A stretch of 64,000 bases of DNA from Claveliimonas bilis (GCF_030296775.1 NZ_AP027742.1:2108001-2172000); one strand, 5' to 3'. Shown: positions 42,832 to 51,710, numbered from the stretch's first letter. Numbers and translations: made by a program. Notes: a model not told the origin generated them from the letters alone.

Positions 42832-43464
42832 TTACTCTTCCTTTCCTTCTTCGCAATTTGTTTCATTCAAAATAAAATCAGAAATTTTTATCTCGCACAT
42901 TTCTTCTGTTCTGCATGCAGAAAAGTACTTTTCCTCCAAAGGAATCCATTTTTCCCGAAAATCTCTGACCTTTTCTCTATTCCGTTTTTCAATCCTCTGT
43001 ATCTGCAAAGCCGGATCAATTGTCATAAAAACATGGAGGTCATAATAGTTCCACAAAGCAGGATGACAGCTATAAGATCCTTCCACGACCGTCAGCCGTC
43101 CCGGTTCTATGCATTTTGCCTTTCCAAACGTCTGCAGATGACAGTCGTAAGGTCTGTAAAAACATTTTTCACCTTTTATCAGCGGTTCCATAACCTCTTC
43201 CCGAAAACGTTCATAGTCCACATTTCCGCCCGGACACTCTAATCGTTCTCGCGTCCTTTGTTCCGGACGCAGAAAAAAGTCATCCATATGAATCACACTG
43301 CAGCCTTCTTTTCGCTGCAGCCCGGCCGCAAATGTAGTCTTTCCGGCCGCACACCTGCCATCTATCCCCACCAGGACATGATCCTTGCATTTCAGCAGAT
43401 CTTTTGTTCCCGAGAGCACTTTGCTCATCCAGTCCATCCGCATTTTCCTCCCACACAGTTTCAT
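42832..43464 (-). CDS. Uridine kinase-like P-loop protein
   Basis: The 210-residue protein has a Walker A loop in VLVGIDGRCAAGKTTFAAGL, then VIHMDDFFLRPEQRT, FYRPYDCHLQTFG and VVEGSYSCHPALWNYYD. This matches the uridine kinase/phosphoribulokinase fold often annotated as uridine kinase in Lachnospiraceae. The substrate is not proved. Its ATG overlaps the ogt stop (TAATG) with AAAGGA upstream, so it is translationally coupled. Confidence 0.85.
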   Translation of the reverse strand: MKLCGRKMRMDWMSKVLSGTKDLLKCKDHVLVGIDGRCAAGKTTFAAGLQRKEGCSVIHMDDFFLRPEQRTRERLECPGGNVDYERFREEVMEPLIKGEKCFYRPYDCHLQTFGKAKCIEPGRLTVVEGSYSCHPALWNYYDLHVFMTIDPALQIQRIEKRNREKVRDFREKWIPLEEKYFSACRTEEMCEIKISDFILNETNCEEGKEE

Positions 43465-43994
43465 TATAGCGTTCCTTTATCTGGGAGGAAGAAAGACTTC
43501 ATATCCGCCTTCTCCAATGTCAGCAGTTTCACTTTTTTCTCAATCCCGCCTGCATATCCCGTCAGGCTTCCGTCGCTTCCCACAACCCGGTGGCAGGGAA
43601 CAAGAATGGAAATTCTGTTATGTCCCACAGCGCCGCCTACCGCCTGGGCTGACATGCTCTTTTTTCCTCTTTTTTCAGCAAGCTTTCCTGCAATCTCCCC
43701 ATAAGTCATGGTCTGTCCATATGGAATAGAACAGAGGATCTTCCACACTTCCTTCTGGAAATCCGTCCCAATAAAACGAAGAGGCACTGTGAAGTCAGGC
43801 TCCTTCCCGGAAAAGTAAATATCAAGCCACTCCTTCGTTTTCTCAAAGACCGGAATTTCTTTTTCTTCCCTTTCTTTATCCAGATGAAGGGCAAAATATT
43901 TCTGTCCCTCAAACCACAATCCTGTCAGGCAGTTTTGATCTGCCGCCAGAAGAATATCACCCAGCGGCGATCTGTAATGACTGATGTACTGCAT
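43464..43994 (-). CDS. ogt: Methylated-DNA--protein-cysteine methyltransferase
   Basis: Start set at ATG 43994 after GGAGG; an upstream extension overlaps alkA. The 176-residue protein has a short N-terminal ribonuclease-like domain and the MGMT core: FQKEVWKILCSIPYGQTMTY, then the active site VPCHRVVGSDGSLTGYAGG with the acceptor Cys. It removes O6-alkyl groups from guanine in a single-turnover reaction. It lies between alkA and the kinase gene. Confidence 0.95.
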   Translation of the reverse strand: MQYISHYRSPLGDILLAADQNCLTGLWFEGQKYFALHLDKEREEKEIPVFEKTKEWLDIYFSGKEPDFTVPLRFIGTDFQKEVWKILCSIPYGQTMTYGEIAGKLAEKRGKKSMSAQAVGGAVGHNRISILVPCHRVVGSDGSLTGYAGGIEKKVKLLTLEKADMKSFFLPDKGTL

Positions 43995-44013
43995 ATGCTC
44001 CCTCCATTTCCTG

Positions 44014-44652
44014 TCATTTCCTTTTTGGCGCATAGTCCTTCATACCAGGTATAGCGCCTCCTGCTACAGCCCAGAGGTAAAGGCTTGCAACGCTGCAGCA
44101 GGGACTGAATCGTCTGCGGTATTTTTCAAATAGCTTCCTATCTATTTTTCTGTGATGATAGACCATTCGCAGCCCCCTTAGGATCGCCAGATCATCATAG
44201 CTGAAAATATCAGGACGCTGGAGACAGAATAGGAGGATCATTTCTGCTGTCCACACACCGATCCCTTTCAGAGATGCCAGCCGCCTGACTGCCTCCTCAT
44301 CGGACATGTGAGAAATACTGTCCAGATCAAATTCCCCGCTCTCTACCTTTTTGGCAAAATCTTTGATATATTCCGCTTTACGGAATGTGATCCCAAAAGA
44401 CTGCAGAGCGGAAACATCCGCCGCCGCAATGCTTTCTGCATTAACACTGCCAAGTCCATCCTGCATTCGTTTCCAGATCGTCTCCTGGGCTTTTGTGGAA
44501 ATCTGCTGTCCGATAATATGATGAACGACAGATGAAAATAAATCCGTATCCACTTTACGCTCAACGGGGCCGATCTTATCTATGATCTCACCTAGAATTT
44601 TGTCTCTGCTTTTCAGGTATTCCACTTCGGTTTTACCATACGAGAAATACAC
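44014..44652 (-). CDS. DNA-3-methyladenine glycosylase, AlkA-like HhH-GPD protein
   Basis: Start set at GTG 44652, 7 nt after GGAGG. The 212-residue protein has the HhH-GPD fold: VHHIIGQQISTKAQETIW, the helix-hairpin-helix LKGIGVWTAEMILLF and the catalytic Asp region RPDIFSYDDLAILRGL. It cuts alkylated bases from DNA. It lacks the Ada regulatory domain seen in some fusions. First gene of the repair operon, with its own promoter. Confidence 0.92.
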   Translation of the reverse strand: MYFSYGKTEVEYLKSRDKILGEIIDKIGPVERKVDTDLFSSVVHHIIGQQISTKAQETIWKRMQDGLGSVNAESIAAADVSALQSFGITFRKAEYIKDFAKKVESGEFDLDSISHMSDEEAVRRLASLKGIGVWTAEMILLFCLQRPDIFSYDDLAILRGLRMVYHHRKIDRKLFEKYRRRFSPCCSVASLYLWAVAGGAIPGMKDYAPKRK

Positions 44653-44690
44653 CGGTGTTCCTCCTTTTCTCCTGCATTTTCTTATTATTA

Positions 44691-44719
44691 ATAATACTAT
44701 CATTTTTCTTTCTTCTCAA
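44691..44719 (-). promoter_or_regulatory. Promoter of the alkA-ogt operon
   Basis: On the minus strand TTGAGA (44719-44714), a 17-nt spacer and TATTAT (44696-44691). Confidence 0.8.
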
Positions 44720-44760
44720 CACTTTATAAGTTTTGCCCGGTCATCCGAATCTTCATTTAT

Positions 44761-44808
44761 TTGACTAATGCACCGGAACATACTATAATATTTTTATTAC
44801 AGATGTAA
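44761..44808 (+). promoter_or_regulatory. blaI promoter with BlaI-type operator
   Basis: TTGACT (44761-44766), a 17-nt spacer and TATAAT (44784-44789). The dyad TTACA-GA-TGTAA (44797-44808) lies just downstream and contains the TACA/TGTA half-sites of BlaI/MecI repressors, so autoregulation is likely. Confidence 0.8.
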
Positions 44809-44828
44809 GATTCAAGGGAGGAATGATT

Positions 44829-45203
44829 ATGTCTGCTTTACCACAGATCTCTGAAGCTGAGTTTGAAGTTATGAAGGTTATATGGAAATTTGCTCCCATC
44901 AGCACAAATGAAATAACAGATCGCCTATTGAAGACTACTTCGTGGAGTGCGAAAACAATCCAGACTCTTATAAAACGTCTTGTGACAAAAGGCGCTTTGA
45001 CTTATGAAAAACAGGGGCGTGTATTTGTTTATACTCCTCTCGTAGAAGAAAACGAATATATCAATCAGCAGAGCAATTCGTTCCTGAACCGTTTCTATGA
45101 TGGAAACATCAGCGCAATGCTTTCATCATATTTGGAAAACAATCAACTGTCAGAAACAGAACTCCGCAATTTACGTTCCATCCTTTCCAAAGACTCTGAT
45201 TAA
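44829..45203 (+). CDS. BlaI/MecI/CopY-family transcriptional repressor
   Basis: The ATG at 44829 stands 7 nt after GGAGG; another ATG 6 nt earlier is too close. The 124-residue protein has the winged helix of the family: ISEAEFEVMKVIWKFAPIST, WSAKTIQTLIKRLVTKGAL and GRVFVYTPLV, then a helical dimerisation tail. BlaI repressors are cut by a BlaR1 sensor protease, but here the partner gene is only a stub, so the repressor may be constitutive. Confidence 0.93.
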   Translation: MSALPQISEAEFEVMKVIWKFAPISTNEITDRLLKTTSWSAKTIQTLIKRLVTKGALTYEKQGRVFVYTPLVEENEYINQQSNSFLNRFYDGNISAMLSSYLENNQLSETELRNLRSILSKDSD

Positions 45204-45217
45204 GGAGAAGGATTTAT

Positions 45218-45412
45218 ATGACTGACTTCATCATACATTTTTTCATCTGCAATTTATTGATCAGCGGTATGATCGGGATCTTATTCTTATGTAAAAAAGA
45301 ACAACCATTCCGATTGCTCTTTTTCTTTCTAAACTCTATCCTTACTGTATCTGATTCCCCATACAATATAGGAAAACCAGCTGTGTCTATTTCAGTGCAT
45401 TTCCGTCTTTAA
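45218..45412 (+). pseudogene. BlaR1/M56 sensor stub, truncated
   Basis: Fifteen nt after blaI, behind AAGGAG, a frame starts TDFIIHFFICNLLISGMIG, as BlaR1/M56 peptidases do (first membrane segment). The likeness ends within about 30 residues and the frame closes at 64. The zinc-protease (HExxH) and penicillin-binding parts are missing; the next DNA belongs to a gene on the other strand. This looks like a deletion. Confidence 0.75.
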
Positions 45413-45791
45413 AGGCATTTCCGACTCTCTCTCCCAGCCTGTAATATCCGTAATGCACTGTATCGTAAGTAATGGGACTGAACTTTTCCAGACTCAATTC
45501 CCCATCCTCCCCAAGAACCTTTTCATCAATGCTCACATTGACAATCTTTCCAAAAATTTTGGACCCGCCGATCACATCCGTCAGCTCACATTCCAATGTA
45601 AGAGGAAGTTCATTGATCACCGGCGCATTGACAAACTCACTTTTTGTGGTTGTAAATCCTGCTTTCTCCATCTTATTCTCTTCCTTATTTGCAGAAACCA
45701 TCCCCACGTAGTCACAGGCAGCCATATGTTCCACATCTCCCACGCTGACAGTGAACGCCTTATTCCGGAGAAGATTATCCGTTGTTATGAT
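45387..45791 (-). pseudogene. Flavin reductase fragment, N-terminal half missing
   Basis: From 45791 leftward the translation follows the flavin reductase-like FMN-binding family: NKAFTVSVGDVEHMAACDYVG, then KAGFTTTKSEFVNAPVINEL and the end VHYGYYRLGERVGNAFKDG. The first 60-70 residues, with most of the FMN site, are absent. The open frame upstream of 45791 runs into the EFR1 gene in another phase and is not homologous. No ribosome site fits. Confidence 0.75.
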
Positions 45792-45835
45792 ACCTCCTGA
45801 AACTTGGAAACGCACTCTGCGCTTCGTTTTTTGAT

Positions 45836-46615
45836 TTACTGCATTGCATCCTGATGATTCGCCTTTACGATCTCTGTAAGGCGGACATGTTCGTTGTGAT
45901 ATCGGGCCGCCGGGTTCTTTTCCGGGATTGTCAAACGGATGGCGTTTTCCGGACAGTGGTGGATGCATGCCATACACATCTGACAATTTTTCATTATGTG
46001 GACTGCCCTCTGTTTTTTCAGTTCAATACATCCCGCCGGACAGACCCGTGTACAGATTCCGCAGCCGATGCATTCCTCTGTCACCTGATAAATGTGTTTC
46101 CACTGCTCTGTCGGGACGGACTTTTGATATTCCAGATATTTCTGATGCCACAGCCGGTCTTCTTCTGTGGCCGGCTGTATCCAATGTATACGCTTCTTAA
46201 TGTCTGAACATATCCGGCTTAGATGTTTCTCAATCTGTTTTCCATGCTCAGATGCGATCTGCTCTTCCATATCAAAAGATGGCAGAAAATTATCTATCAT
46301 CTTCAGAGTGTTTATATAGTCTGCCCTTTTCCCGCATCGTTTCAGTTCCTGCTGTGCCAGCTCTGCAGCGCCGCCATGTATATTTCCATAAGTCAGGATC
46401 AGAAAAAAGTACTCTGTCTGAAATTCTGCCTTTTTTAAAAATCCTTTTACCATAGCAGGCATTTCATGTCCATACACAGGACAGACAATCCCAATCTCCT
46501 CTGCCCTCCAGCTCTGCTCTTTCCTGTGAATTGCCTGGGGAATGCTTATCAACTCTCCTCCAATCTGTTTCGCTGCATAGAGACTGTTTCCTGTTCCGGT
46601 AAAATAGAAGATCAT
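45836..46615 (-). CDS. EFR1-type flavodoxin-ferredoxin fusion protein (second copy)
   Basis: A 259-residue protein starting MIFYFTGTGNSLYAAKQIGG (FMN phosphate loop). It has CPVYGHEMPAMVKGFL, and two [4Fe-4S] motifs near the end: CIGCGICTRVCPAGCIEL and CQMCMACIHHCPENAI. It differs much from the copy at 42032-42829. It follows the aldo/keto reductase by 22 nt and may supply electrons to it or to the lost flavin reductase. Confidence 0.9.
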   Translation of the reverse strand: MIFYFTGTGNSLYAAKQIGGELISIPQAIHRKEQSWRAEEIGIVCPVYGHEMPAMVKGFLKKAEFQTEYFFLILTYGNIHGGAAELAQQELKRCGKRADYINTLKMIDNFLPSFDMEEQIASEHGKQIEKHLSRICSDIKKRIHWIQPATEEDRLWHQKYLEYQKSVPTEQWKHIYQVTEECIGCGICTRVCPAGCIELKKQRAVHIMKNCQMCMACIHHCPENAIRLTIPEKNPAARYHNEHVRLTEIVKANHQDAMQ

Positions 46616-46637
46616 CTTCCAGGAACCTCCCGTTGCT

Positions 46638-47489
46638 TTAATCGTGAACTTTCAGACTATGAAGCATTTTAGTAAATGCAGGATCATCGTGGTTGACAAT
46701 CTCACTGTGACCCAAATCCAGTTCGGCGATCTTTGCCATGTCCTCGTCACTTAATTTAAAATCCCATATAGCTATATTCTGCTCCATACGGTCCTTATGC
46801 ACAGACTTCGGAATTACCACTACGCCTCTTTGCACATTCCAGCGAAGAGCTACCTGAGCAGCGCTCTTTCCATACTTTTCGCCAATCTTAGAGAGCACCG
46901 GATGGGTAAAAATCCCATGATTTCCTTCTGCAAAAGGTCCCCATGCCTCCGGAATCACGCCATACTCATTCATCAGGGCAAGTGCATTTTCCTGTTGGAA
47001 GAAAGGATGCAGTTCCACCTGATTTACTGCCGGGATCACGTCCACAGTCTCACACAGATCCGCAAGGCGTGCCGGATAGAAGTTGCAAACGCCGATAGCC
47101 TTTAATGTGCCTTCTTTATACGCCTCTTCCATTGCCCGGTATGCTCCTACATAATCACCCATGGGCTGATGGATCAGATACAGATCAAGATAGTCAAGTC
47201 CCAATTTGTCAAGAGATGTCCGGATAGCTTTCTTTGCCTCTTCATAACCTGCATCCTGTACCCAGAGCTTTGTGGTAATGAACAGCTCTTCTCTCGGCAC
47301 GCCGCACTTTGCAATGGCTTCCCCGACTGCCTCCTCATTCATGTATGCAGCTGCTGTATCGATCAGACGGTAGCCGCTTGCGATGGCATCAAGAACCGCC
47401 TGCTCACACTGCGCCGGATCCGGCACCTGAAATACTCCAAATCCTTCCTTAGGCATCTTTACTCCATTATTTAATGTTACATATTCCAT
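46638..47489 (-). CDS. Aldo/keto reductase
   Basis: Start set at ATG 47489, 8 nt after AAGGAGG. The 283-residue enzyme has the AKR tetrad regions: YRLIDTAAAYMNEEAVG (Asp, Tyr), FITTKLWVQDAGYE (Lys), YLDLYLIHQPMGDY (His), and the cofactor segment VVVIPKSVHKDRMEQN. It reduces aldehydes or ketones with NADPH, like the 2,5-diketo-gluconate reductase group. Divergent from a LysR regulator. Confidence 0.94.
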   Translation of the reverse strand: MEYVTLNNGVKMPKEGFGVFQVPDPAQCEQAVLDAIASGYRLIDTAAAYMNEEAVGEAIAKCGVPREELFITTKLWVQDAGYEEAKKAIRTSLDKLGLDYLDLYLIHQPMGDYVGAYRAMEEAYKEGTLKAIGVCNFYPARLADLCETVDVIPAVNQVELHPFFQQENALALMNEYGVIPEAWGPFAEGNHGIFTHPVLSKIGEKYGKSAAQVALRWNVQRGVVVIPKSVHKDRMEQNIAIWDFKLSDEDMAKIAELDLGHSEIVNHDDPAFTKMLHSLKVHD

Positions 47490-47536
47490 GATCATATCCT
47501 CCTTTTTCTTTCCGAATGTGGTATACCCATAACCTG

Positions 47537-47578
47537 TTTACAATGTAAATTATAAAAAGTATTTCAGAAAAAGTACAA
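47537..47578 (-). promoter_or_regulatory. Aldo/keto reductase promoter with LysR-type dyad
   Basis: On the minus strand TTGTAC (47578-47573), an 18-nt spacer and TATAAT (47554-47549). The palindrome TTTACA-A-TGTAAA (47537-47549) fits the T-N11-A LysR motif and sits at the predicted transcription start. Confidence 0.65.
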
Positions 47579-47636
47579 TATCAATCCCGCATTGTGCTAT
47601 ACTATATATGAATACTGAAAATGAGGTGACACCGAT

Positions 47637-48479
47637 ATGATCGAACACGAACATCTAAGACATCTTGAGGCTTTTGCCCGATACGGCACACTTTCGAAAG
47701 CTGCTGAAGAACTGCATATTTCCCAGCCCACTCTGACTCGTTCCATGCAGAAACTGGAAGATGAAATTGGCGTACCGCTGTTTTTACGCACAAAGAACCA
47801 TCTGGAATTCAATGCCAACGGAGAGTTGGCTGCAGATTATGCAAGGCGAATACTAGAGCAAACTGACAGTATGGTAGAAAGGGTTCGGGCACTGGATCGT
47901 GCCGGGCGTACGATCTCCATTGGCTCCTGCGCTCCTATGCCTATGCTCACAGCGGTCCGGAATGCAACACATCTGTATCCTGAGATGACCATTTCTTCTG
48001 AATGCCGGGATTGTGAACCTTTAATCGAGGGACTCCGTTCTGAACTCTATCAGATTATTATCCTGCCCTATCGTCCGGAAGATAAAGATCTGTATATACA
48101 GAAAACAGAAACGGAAACTCTTTTTTTCGCCGTCCCTTCCGGGCATCGATTTGCTGGCAGCAATGGAATCTATATGAAAGAAATGGATGGAGAAAATATG
48201 CTTCTGTATTCAGATATAGGATTCTGGCATAGTCTGCCGCGGGAAAAAATGCCGCATTCCCGCTTTCTGGTGCAGACCGACCGATTCGCCTTTGAAGAGC
48301 TGATGTCTTCCTCCATCCTTCCATGTTTTGTATCCGATATAGCTCTTGCGGATAACTGGAACTCTGCAGACCGTGTTCTTGTCCCGATACTTGATCCGGA
48401 GGCAAAGGTTACTTATCATATGGTATGCCTGAAAAAAACTCTTTCGAAAGTTCGGAAATTATTTTTATCTGTAATCTGA
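47637..48479 (+). CDS. LysR-family transcriptional regulator
   Basis: The 280-residue regulator starts with the LysR helix-turn-helix (LEAFARYGTLSKAAEELHIS, QPTLTRSMQKLEDEIG). A substrate-binding domain follows, with TISIGSCAPMPMLTAVRNAT and FAVPSGHRFAG. GAGGTG precedes the ATG. It is divergent from the aldo/keto reductase, the usual arrangement for control of the neighbour. Confidence 0.93.
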   Translation: MIEHEHLRHLEAFARYGTLSKAAEELHISQPTLTRSMQKLEDEIGVPLFLRTKNHLEFNANGELAADYARRILEQTDSMVERVRALDRAGRTISIGSCAPMPMLTAVRNATHLYPEMTISSECRDCEPLIEGLRSELYQIIILPYRPEDKDLYIQKTETETLFFAVPSGHRFAGSNGIYMKEMDGENMLLYSDIGFWHSLPREKMPHSRFLVQTDRFAFEELMSSSILPCFVSDIALADNWNSADRVLVPILDPEAKVTYHMVCLKKTLSKVRKLFLSVI

Positions 48480-48602
48480 CCTGCGGCTTACATCCATCCA
48501 GTCCATAATTTCCTGCAGCCTGTCTTTTAATACACTTTGCGCTGCCCGTGCCGCATCACTGCCAAGGAGTAAACGGAAAAGCATCTTTCCTCTTAAATAT
48601 GT

Positions 48603-49535
48603 TTACATACATTCCATCAGAATATCGTATATTTCATCACGGCTAAGTTCTCTCGGCCCGCACTTGATTACGTTGCATGTATCTGCTACATTGCGTAAGA
48701 TTTCCGGAGTAATCTCTACTTTAGACTTCAGTTCGCTCATCTTTGTTGGAAGACCGCATGCTTTAATAAAGTCTGCCAGAGCCGCCACACCTGCCCGGGC
48801 TGTATCTGCACCAAATACTTCTTTAGCAAACTTTTCAAACTTCTCTTCAGCATCTTCTACAACATGACGGTAGTAAGCGGGATGAATCACTGCAAGACCC
48901 TGTCCGTGATTGCAGTCGGTATATGCGCCAAGTTGATGCTCCAGCTGATGTGCCTGGAAATCCGTCACTCTTCCCACTTTCAAAATCCCGTTCTCTGCCA
49001 TAGCAGAGTCCCACATCAGATTCCCTCTCGCCTGTATATCGTCTACATTTCCCATCAGTCGTTTCATATTCACAACTGTATTTTTCATGATTGCAAGCGC
49101 CACATCATCAGAAACATTGTCCTGATCGGAATTTCCGAAATAAGTTTCCATCGCATGACTCAATGTATCAAACGCCCCGGAAATCACCTGCATTCTCGGA
49201 ACGGACGCAGTGTATAAAGGATCGAGGATTGCAAATCTGGGAGCTGCCGCTGCCATCCCCGCTTTGATCACCTTCTCTTCGTTGGTAATGACCGCACCTC
49301 CGTTCATTTCTGCTCCTGTTCCGGATGCTGTAACAATTGCCCCCATTGGCAGGACATCTGTCGGAAACTGATGGTCTGTCATCTCCATCTCCCATAAATC
49401 TTTTTCCGTCTTTGCCTGCGCTGCTACAATCTTACAGCAGTCGATCACGGAACCGCCTCCCACTGCAAGAATGAAATCAATCTTGTTTTCTTTTGCAAGT
49501 TTCGCACCTTCCGTAAAACGGGAAATATCATTAAC
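48603..49535 (-). pseudogene. Iron-containing alcohol dehydrogenase, N-terminally truncated
   Basis: The open frame begins right after a TAA at 49538-49536 and first reads VNDISRFTEGAKLAKENKID. It goes on with ILAVGGGSVIDCCKIVA (NAD-binding glycine motif), GTGAEMNGGAVITNEEKVIK and the metal-ligand regions AHQLEHQLGAYTDCNHGQGLA. About 75 residues of the usual N terminus are lost. A GTG at 49463 could start a shorter product, but without a good ribosome site. The family's C-terminal domain is complete. Confidence 0.82.
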
Positions 49536-49603
49536 TTAAAGATATTTCACTATGAATTTACAGCAATTCCTCTTCGGGTTTCAATTCGCTCCGGAACGCA
49601 AAA

Positions 49604-49645
49604 AAGCCCTTGAAAATACCCGTTTTACGGGATTTTCAAGGGCTT
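49604..49645 (-). terminator. Terminator of the rpsB-tsf operon
   Basis: Nineteen paired bases, AAGCCCTTGAAAAT plus CCCGT with their complements, one bulged A and a TTT loop. TTTTTTGCG follows on the minus strand. Confidence 0.92.
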
Positions 49646-49783
49646 CACGCACCTTTTATTTTAGAAAATTACATTCCCATGCGACTGTTGCTAACCTCAC
49701 CTTCGCCTTTCATGCTCGGTTCGCTAAGCAACGCTGCATAGCTTCCAACTACAGTTCATCTGCGTCCTTCGGACTTGATTCAC
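49646..49783 (-). other. Long 3' untranslated stretch after tsf
   Basis: About 140 nt lie between the tsf stop and its terminator, more than usual. On the minus strand the stretch has several short paired motifs (GTCCGAAGGAC, AGCGTTGCT with GGTTAGCAAC). It carries no supported gene and may be a dispersed repeat or a structured 3' UTR. Confidence 0.4.
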
Positions 49784-50707
49784 TTAGTTTCCAGCCATCT
49801 GTTTTGCAACTTCTGCTGCGAAATCCTCTTCCTTCTTCTCGATTCCTTCTCCGGTCTCGAAACGAACGAATTTCTTAACAGTCATGTTAGCGCCGTTCTC
49901 TTTTGCAACCTTCTCTACATATTTTGCAACTGTAAGGTCGCCGTCCTGAACATATACCTGGTCTAACAGACAGATCTCTTTCATCTCTTTGTTGAGACGT
50001 CCGATAATCATTTTCTCAATGATGTTCTCCGGTTTGTTCGGATTCTCCAGTTTAGCCTGTGCAAGCAGGATCTCTTTCTCATGATCAATGTATTCCTGTG
50101 AAACTTCCTCACGGGATACATACTTCGGAGACATAGCTGCAACCTGCATAGCTACATTCTTCAGGCATGTCTTGATCTCATCGTTTACGACATCTGTTTC
50201 CGCCTCTACGAGAACACCGATACGTCCGCCGCCATGGATATATGCTACGACACATCCGTCAGATACGATCTTTTCAAATCTTCTGATGCTTAAGTTCTCT
50301 CCGATAACAGAAATTTTCTCTGTCAGAACATCTTTTACTGTCTTGGAAGCGTCTTCGTTCCATGCCTCTGCCATGAATGCATCCATATCTTTGGACTCTG
50401 ATGCAATTGCCTGATCAACAACAGCTTTTACAAATGCCTGGAAATCAGCATTCTTTGCAACGAAGTCTGTCTCTGAATTCACTTCAACAATTGCTGCTGT
50501 TTTGTCATCTTTTACTTCTGCCATTACAATACCTTCAGCGGCAATTCTTCCGGCTTTCTTCACTGCCTTTGCCTCACCGTTCTTTCTCAGGTATTCGATC
50601 GCCTCATCCATATTTCCATTTGTTTCATTAAGAGCTTTCTTGCAGTCCATCATTCCGGCGCCTGTCAGTTCTCTTAATTCTTTTACCATACTAGCTGTAA
50701 CTGCCAT
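49784..50707 (-). CDS. tsf: Translation elongation factor Ts
   Basis: The 307-residue protein starts with the UBA-like domain (ASMVKELRELTGAGMMDCKK, ALNETNGNMDEAIEYLR). It has the EF-Tu-contact region TDFVAKNADFQ and the core dimerisation repeats. It exchanges GDP for GTP on EF-Tu. It follows rpsB by 44 nt, the usual bacterial order. Confidence 0.98.
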   Translation of the reverse strand: MAVTASMVKELRELTGAGMMDCKKALNETNGNMDEAIEYLRKNGEAKAVKKAGRIAAEGIVMAEVKDDKTAAIVEVNSETDFVAKNADFQAFVKAVVDQAIASESKDMDAFMAEAWNEDASKTVKDVLTEKISVIGENLSIRRFEKIVSDGCVVAYIHGGGRIGVLVEAETDVVNDEIKTCLKNVAMQVAAMSPKYVSREEVSQEYIDHEKEILLAQAKLENPNKPENIIEKMIIGRLNKEMKEICLLDQVYVQDGDLTVAKYVEKVAKENGANMTVKKFVRFETGEGIEKKEEDFAAEVAKQMAGN

Positions 50708-50751
50708 TTTTCATTCCTCCGTCGAAATCTTATTTATACAAGGGGTTTTAA

Positions 50752-51534
50752 TTAAGCTTCCACTGTTTCTGCAGCTTCTTCAGCCTGCTCTTCGTAAGCT
50801 TCTTCACCTTCTGCATATTCTTCTTCGTAACCTGTTTCTCCCTGATTTGCCTCGATAACAGCATCTGCCATCTTGGAAACGATCAGTTTTACTGCACGAA
50901 TTGCATCGTCATTTCCCGGAATTACATAATCCAGCTCTTCCGGATCACAGTTTGTATCTGCAATACCGATAAGCGGAATGCCAAGTGTATGTGCTTCCTG
51001 AACGCAGATTCTTTCTTTCTTCGGGTCAACGATGAAAATTGCATCCGGCAGTCTCTTCATTTCTTTGATTCCGCCAAGGTTTTTCTCCAGTTTCTCCCAC
51101 TCTTTCTTCAGCTGGATAACTTCCTTCTTCGGCAGTACGTCAAATGTTCCGTCTTCCGCCATTGCTTCGATTTCTTTCAGACGGTTTACTCTGCTCTTGA
51201 TTGTCTTGAAGTTTGTGAGCATTCCGCCCAGCCATCTCTCATTTACATAGAACATACCGCAGCGCTCTGCTTCTGTTTTGATAGCGTCCTGTGCCTGTTT
51301 CTTTGTTCCTACAAACAGGATTGTTCCGCCTTCTGCTGCGATATCGGAAATTGCCTGATATGCTTCATCTACTTTTCCTACAGATTTCTGAAGGTCAATG
51401 ATATAGATACCATTTCTCTCTGTGTAGATGTACGGAGCCATCTTAGGGTTCCATCTTCTTGTCTGATGTCCGAAATGAACACCTGCCTCTAAAAGTTGCT
51501 TCATTGAAATAACACTCATGTTTCTTTCCTCCAT
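50752..51534 (-). CDS. rpsB: 30S ribosomal protein S2
   Basis: The 260-residue protein has [68 protein letters not shown] and [29 protein letters not shown], all S2 signatures. An acidic Glu/Ala/Tyr tail of about 25 residues follows the core. It heads the rpsB-tsf operon, behind a 115-nt leader that could hold an autoregulatory site. Confidence 0.98.
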   Translation of the reverse strand: MEERNMSVISMKQLLEAGVHFGHQTRRWNPKMAPYIYTERNGIYIIDLQKSVGKVDEAYQAISDIAAEGGTILFVGTKKQAQDAIKTEAERCGMFYVNERWLGGMLTNFKTIKSRVNRLKEIEAMAEDGTFDVLPKKEVIQLKKEWEKLEKNLGGIKEMKRLPDAIFIVDPKKERICVQEAHTLGIPLIGIADTNCDPEELDYVIPGNDDAIRAVKLIVSKMADAVIEANQGETGYEEEYAEGEEAYEEQAEEAAETVEA

Positions 51535-51655
51535 TTGGTTTTGTTACTTCCGCACATTGCATTTCCCGTAAGACCGGCCTTTCATCCTGTAATCCATCAA
51601 AAAGGCTTAGGCACCTTTACAGGCAGACATATGCGTGTTTTTTTGCGACTTGAAT

Positions 51656-51684
51656 ATAATACCATAAAAAAGTGCCGGATGCAA
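51656..51684 (-). promoter_or_regulatory. rpsB-tsf promoter
   Basis: On the minus strand TTGCAT (51684-51679), a 17-nt spacer and TATTAT (51661-51656). The -35 and spacer lie inside the 3' half of the terminator of the preceding gene. Confidence 0.82.
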
Positions 51685-51710
51685 GCATTTTTCTGGCTTT
51701 CCGGCACTTT
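51669..51710 (-). terminator. Terminator of the first NlpC/P60 gene
   Basis: Arms AAAGTGCCGGA (51669-51679) and TCCGGCACTTT (51700-51710) enclose a 20-nt loop, followed on the minus strand by TTTTTTATGG. Confidence 0.88.

Noticed and set aside
48465-48584. 39-codon minus-strand frame after the ADH stop, with a GAGG-like site
   Set aside because: It looks protein-like (a LLGSDAARAAQSVLKDRL stretch) but is short, overlaps the LysR end and has no known relative; not enough to call a gene.
49552-49878. Plus-strand frame of 108 codons across the tsf terminator
   Set aside because: Composed of the terminator hairpin, the long 3' region and antisense tsf; no gene signals.
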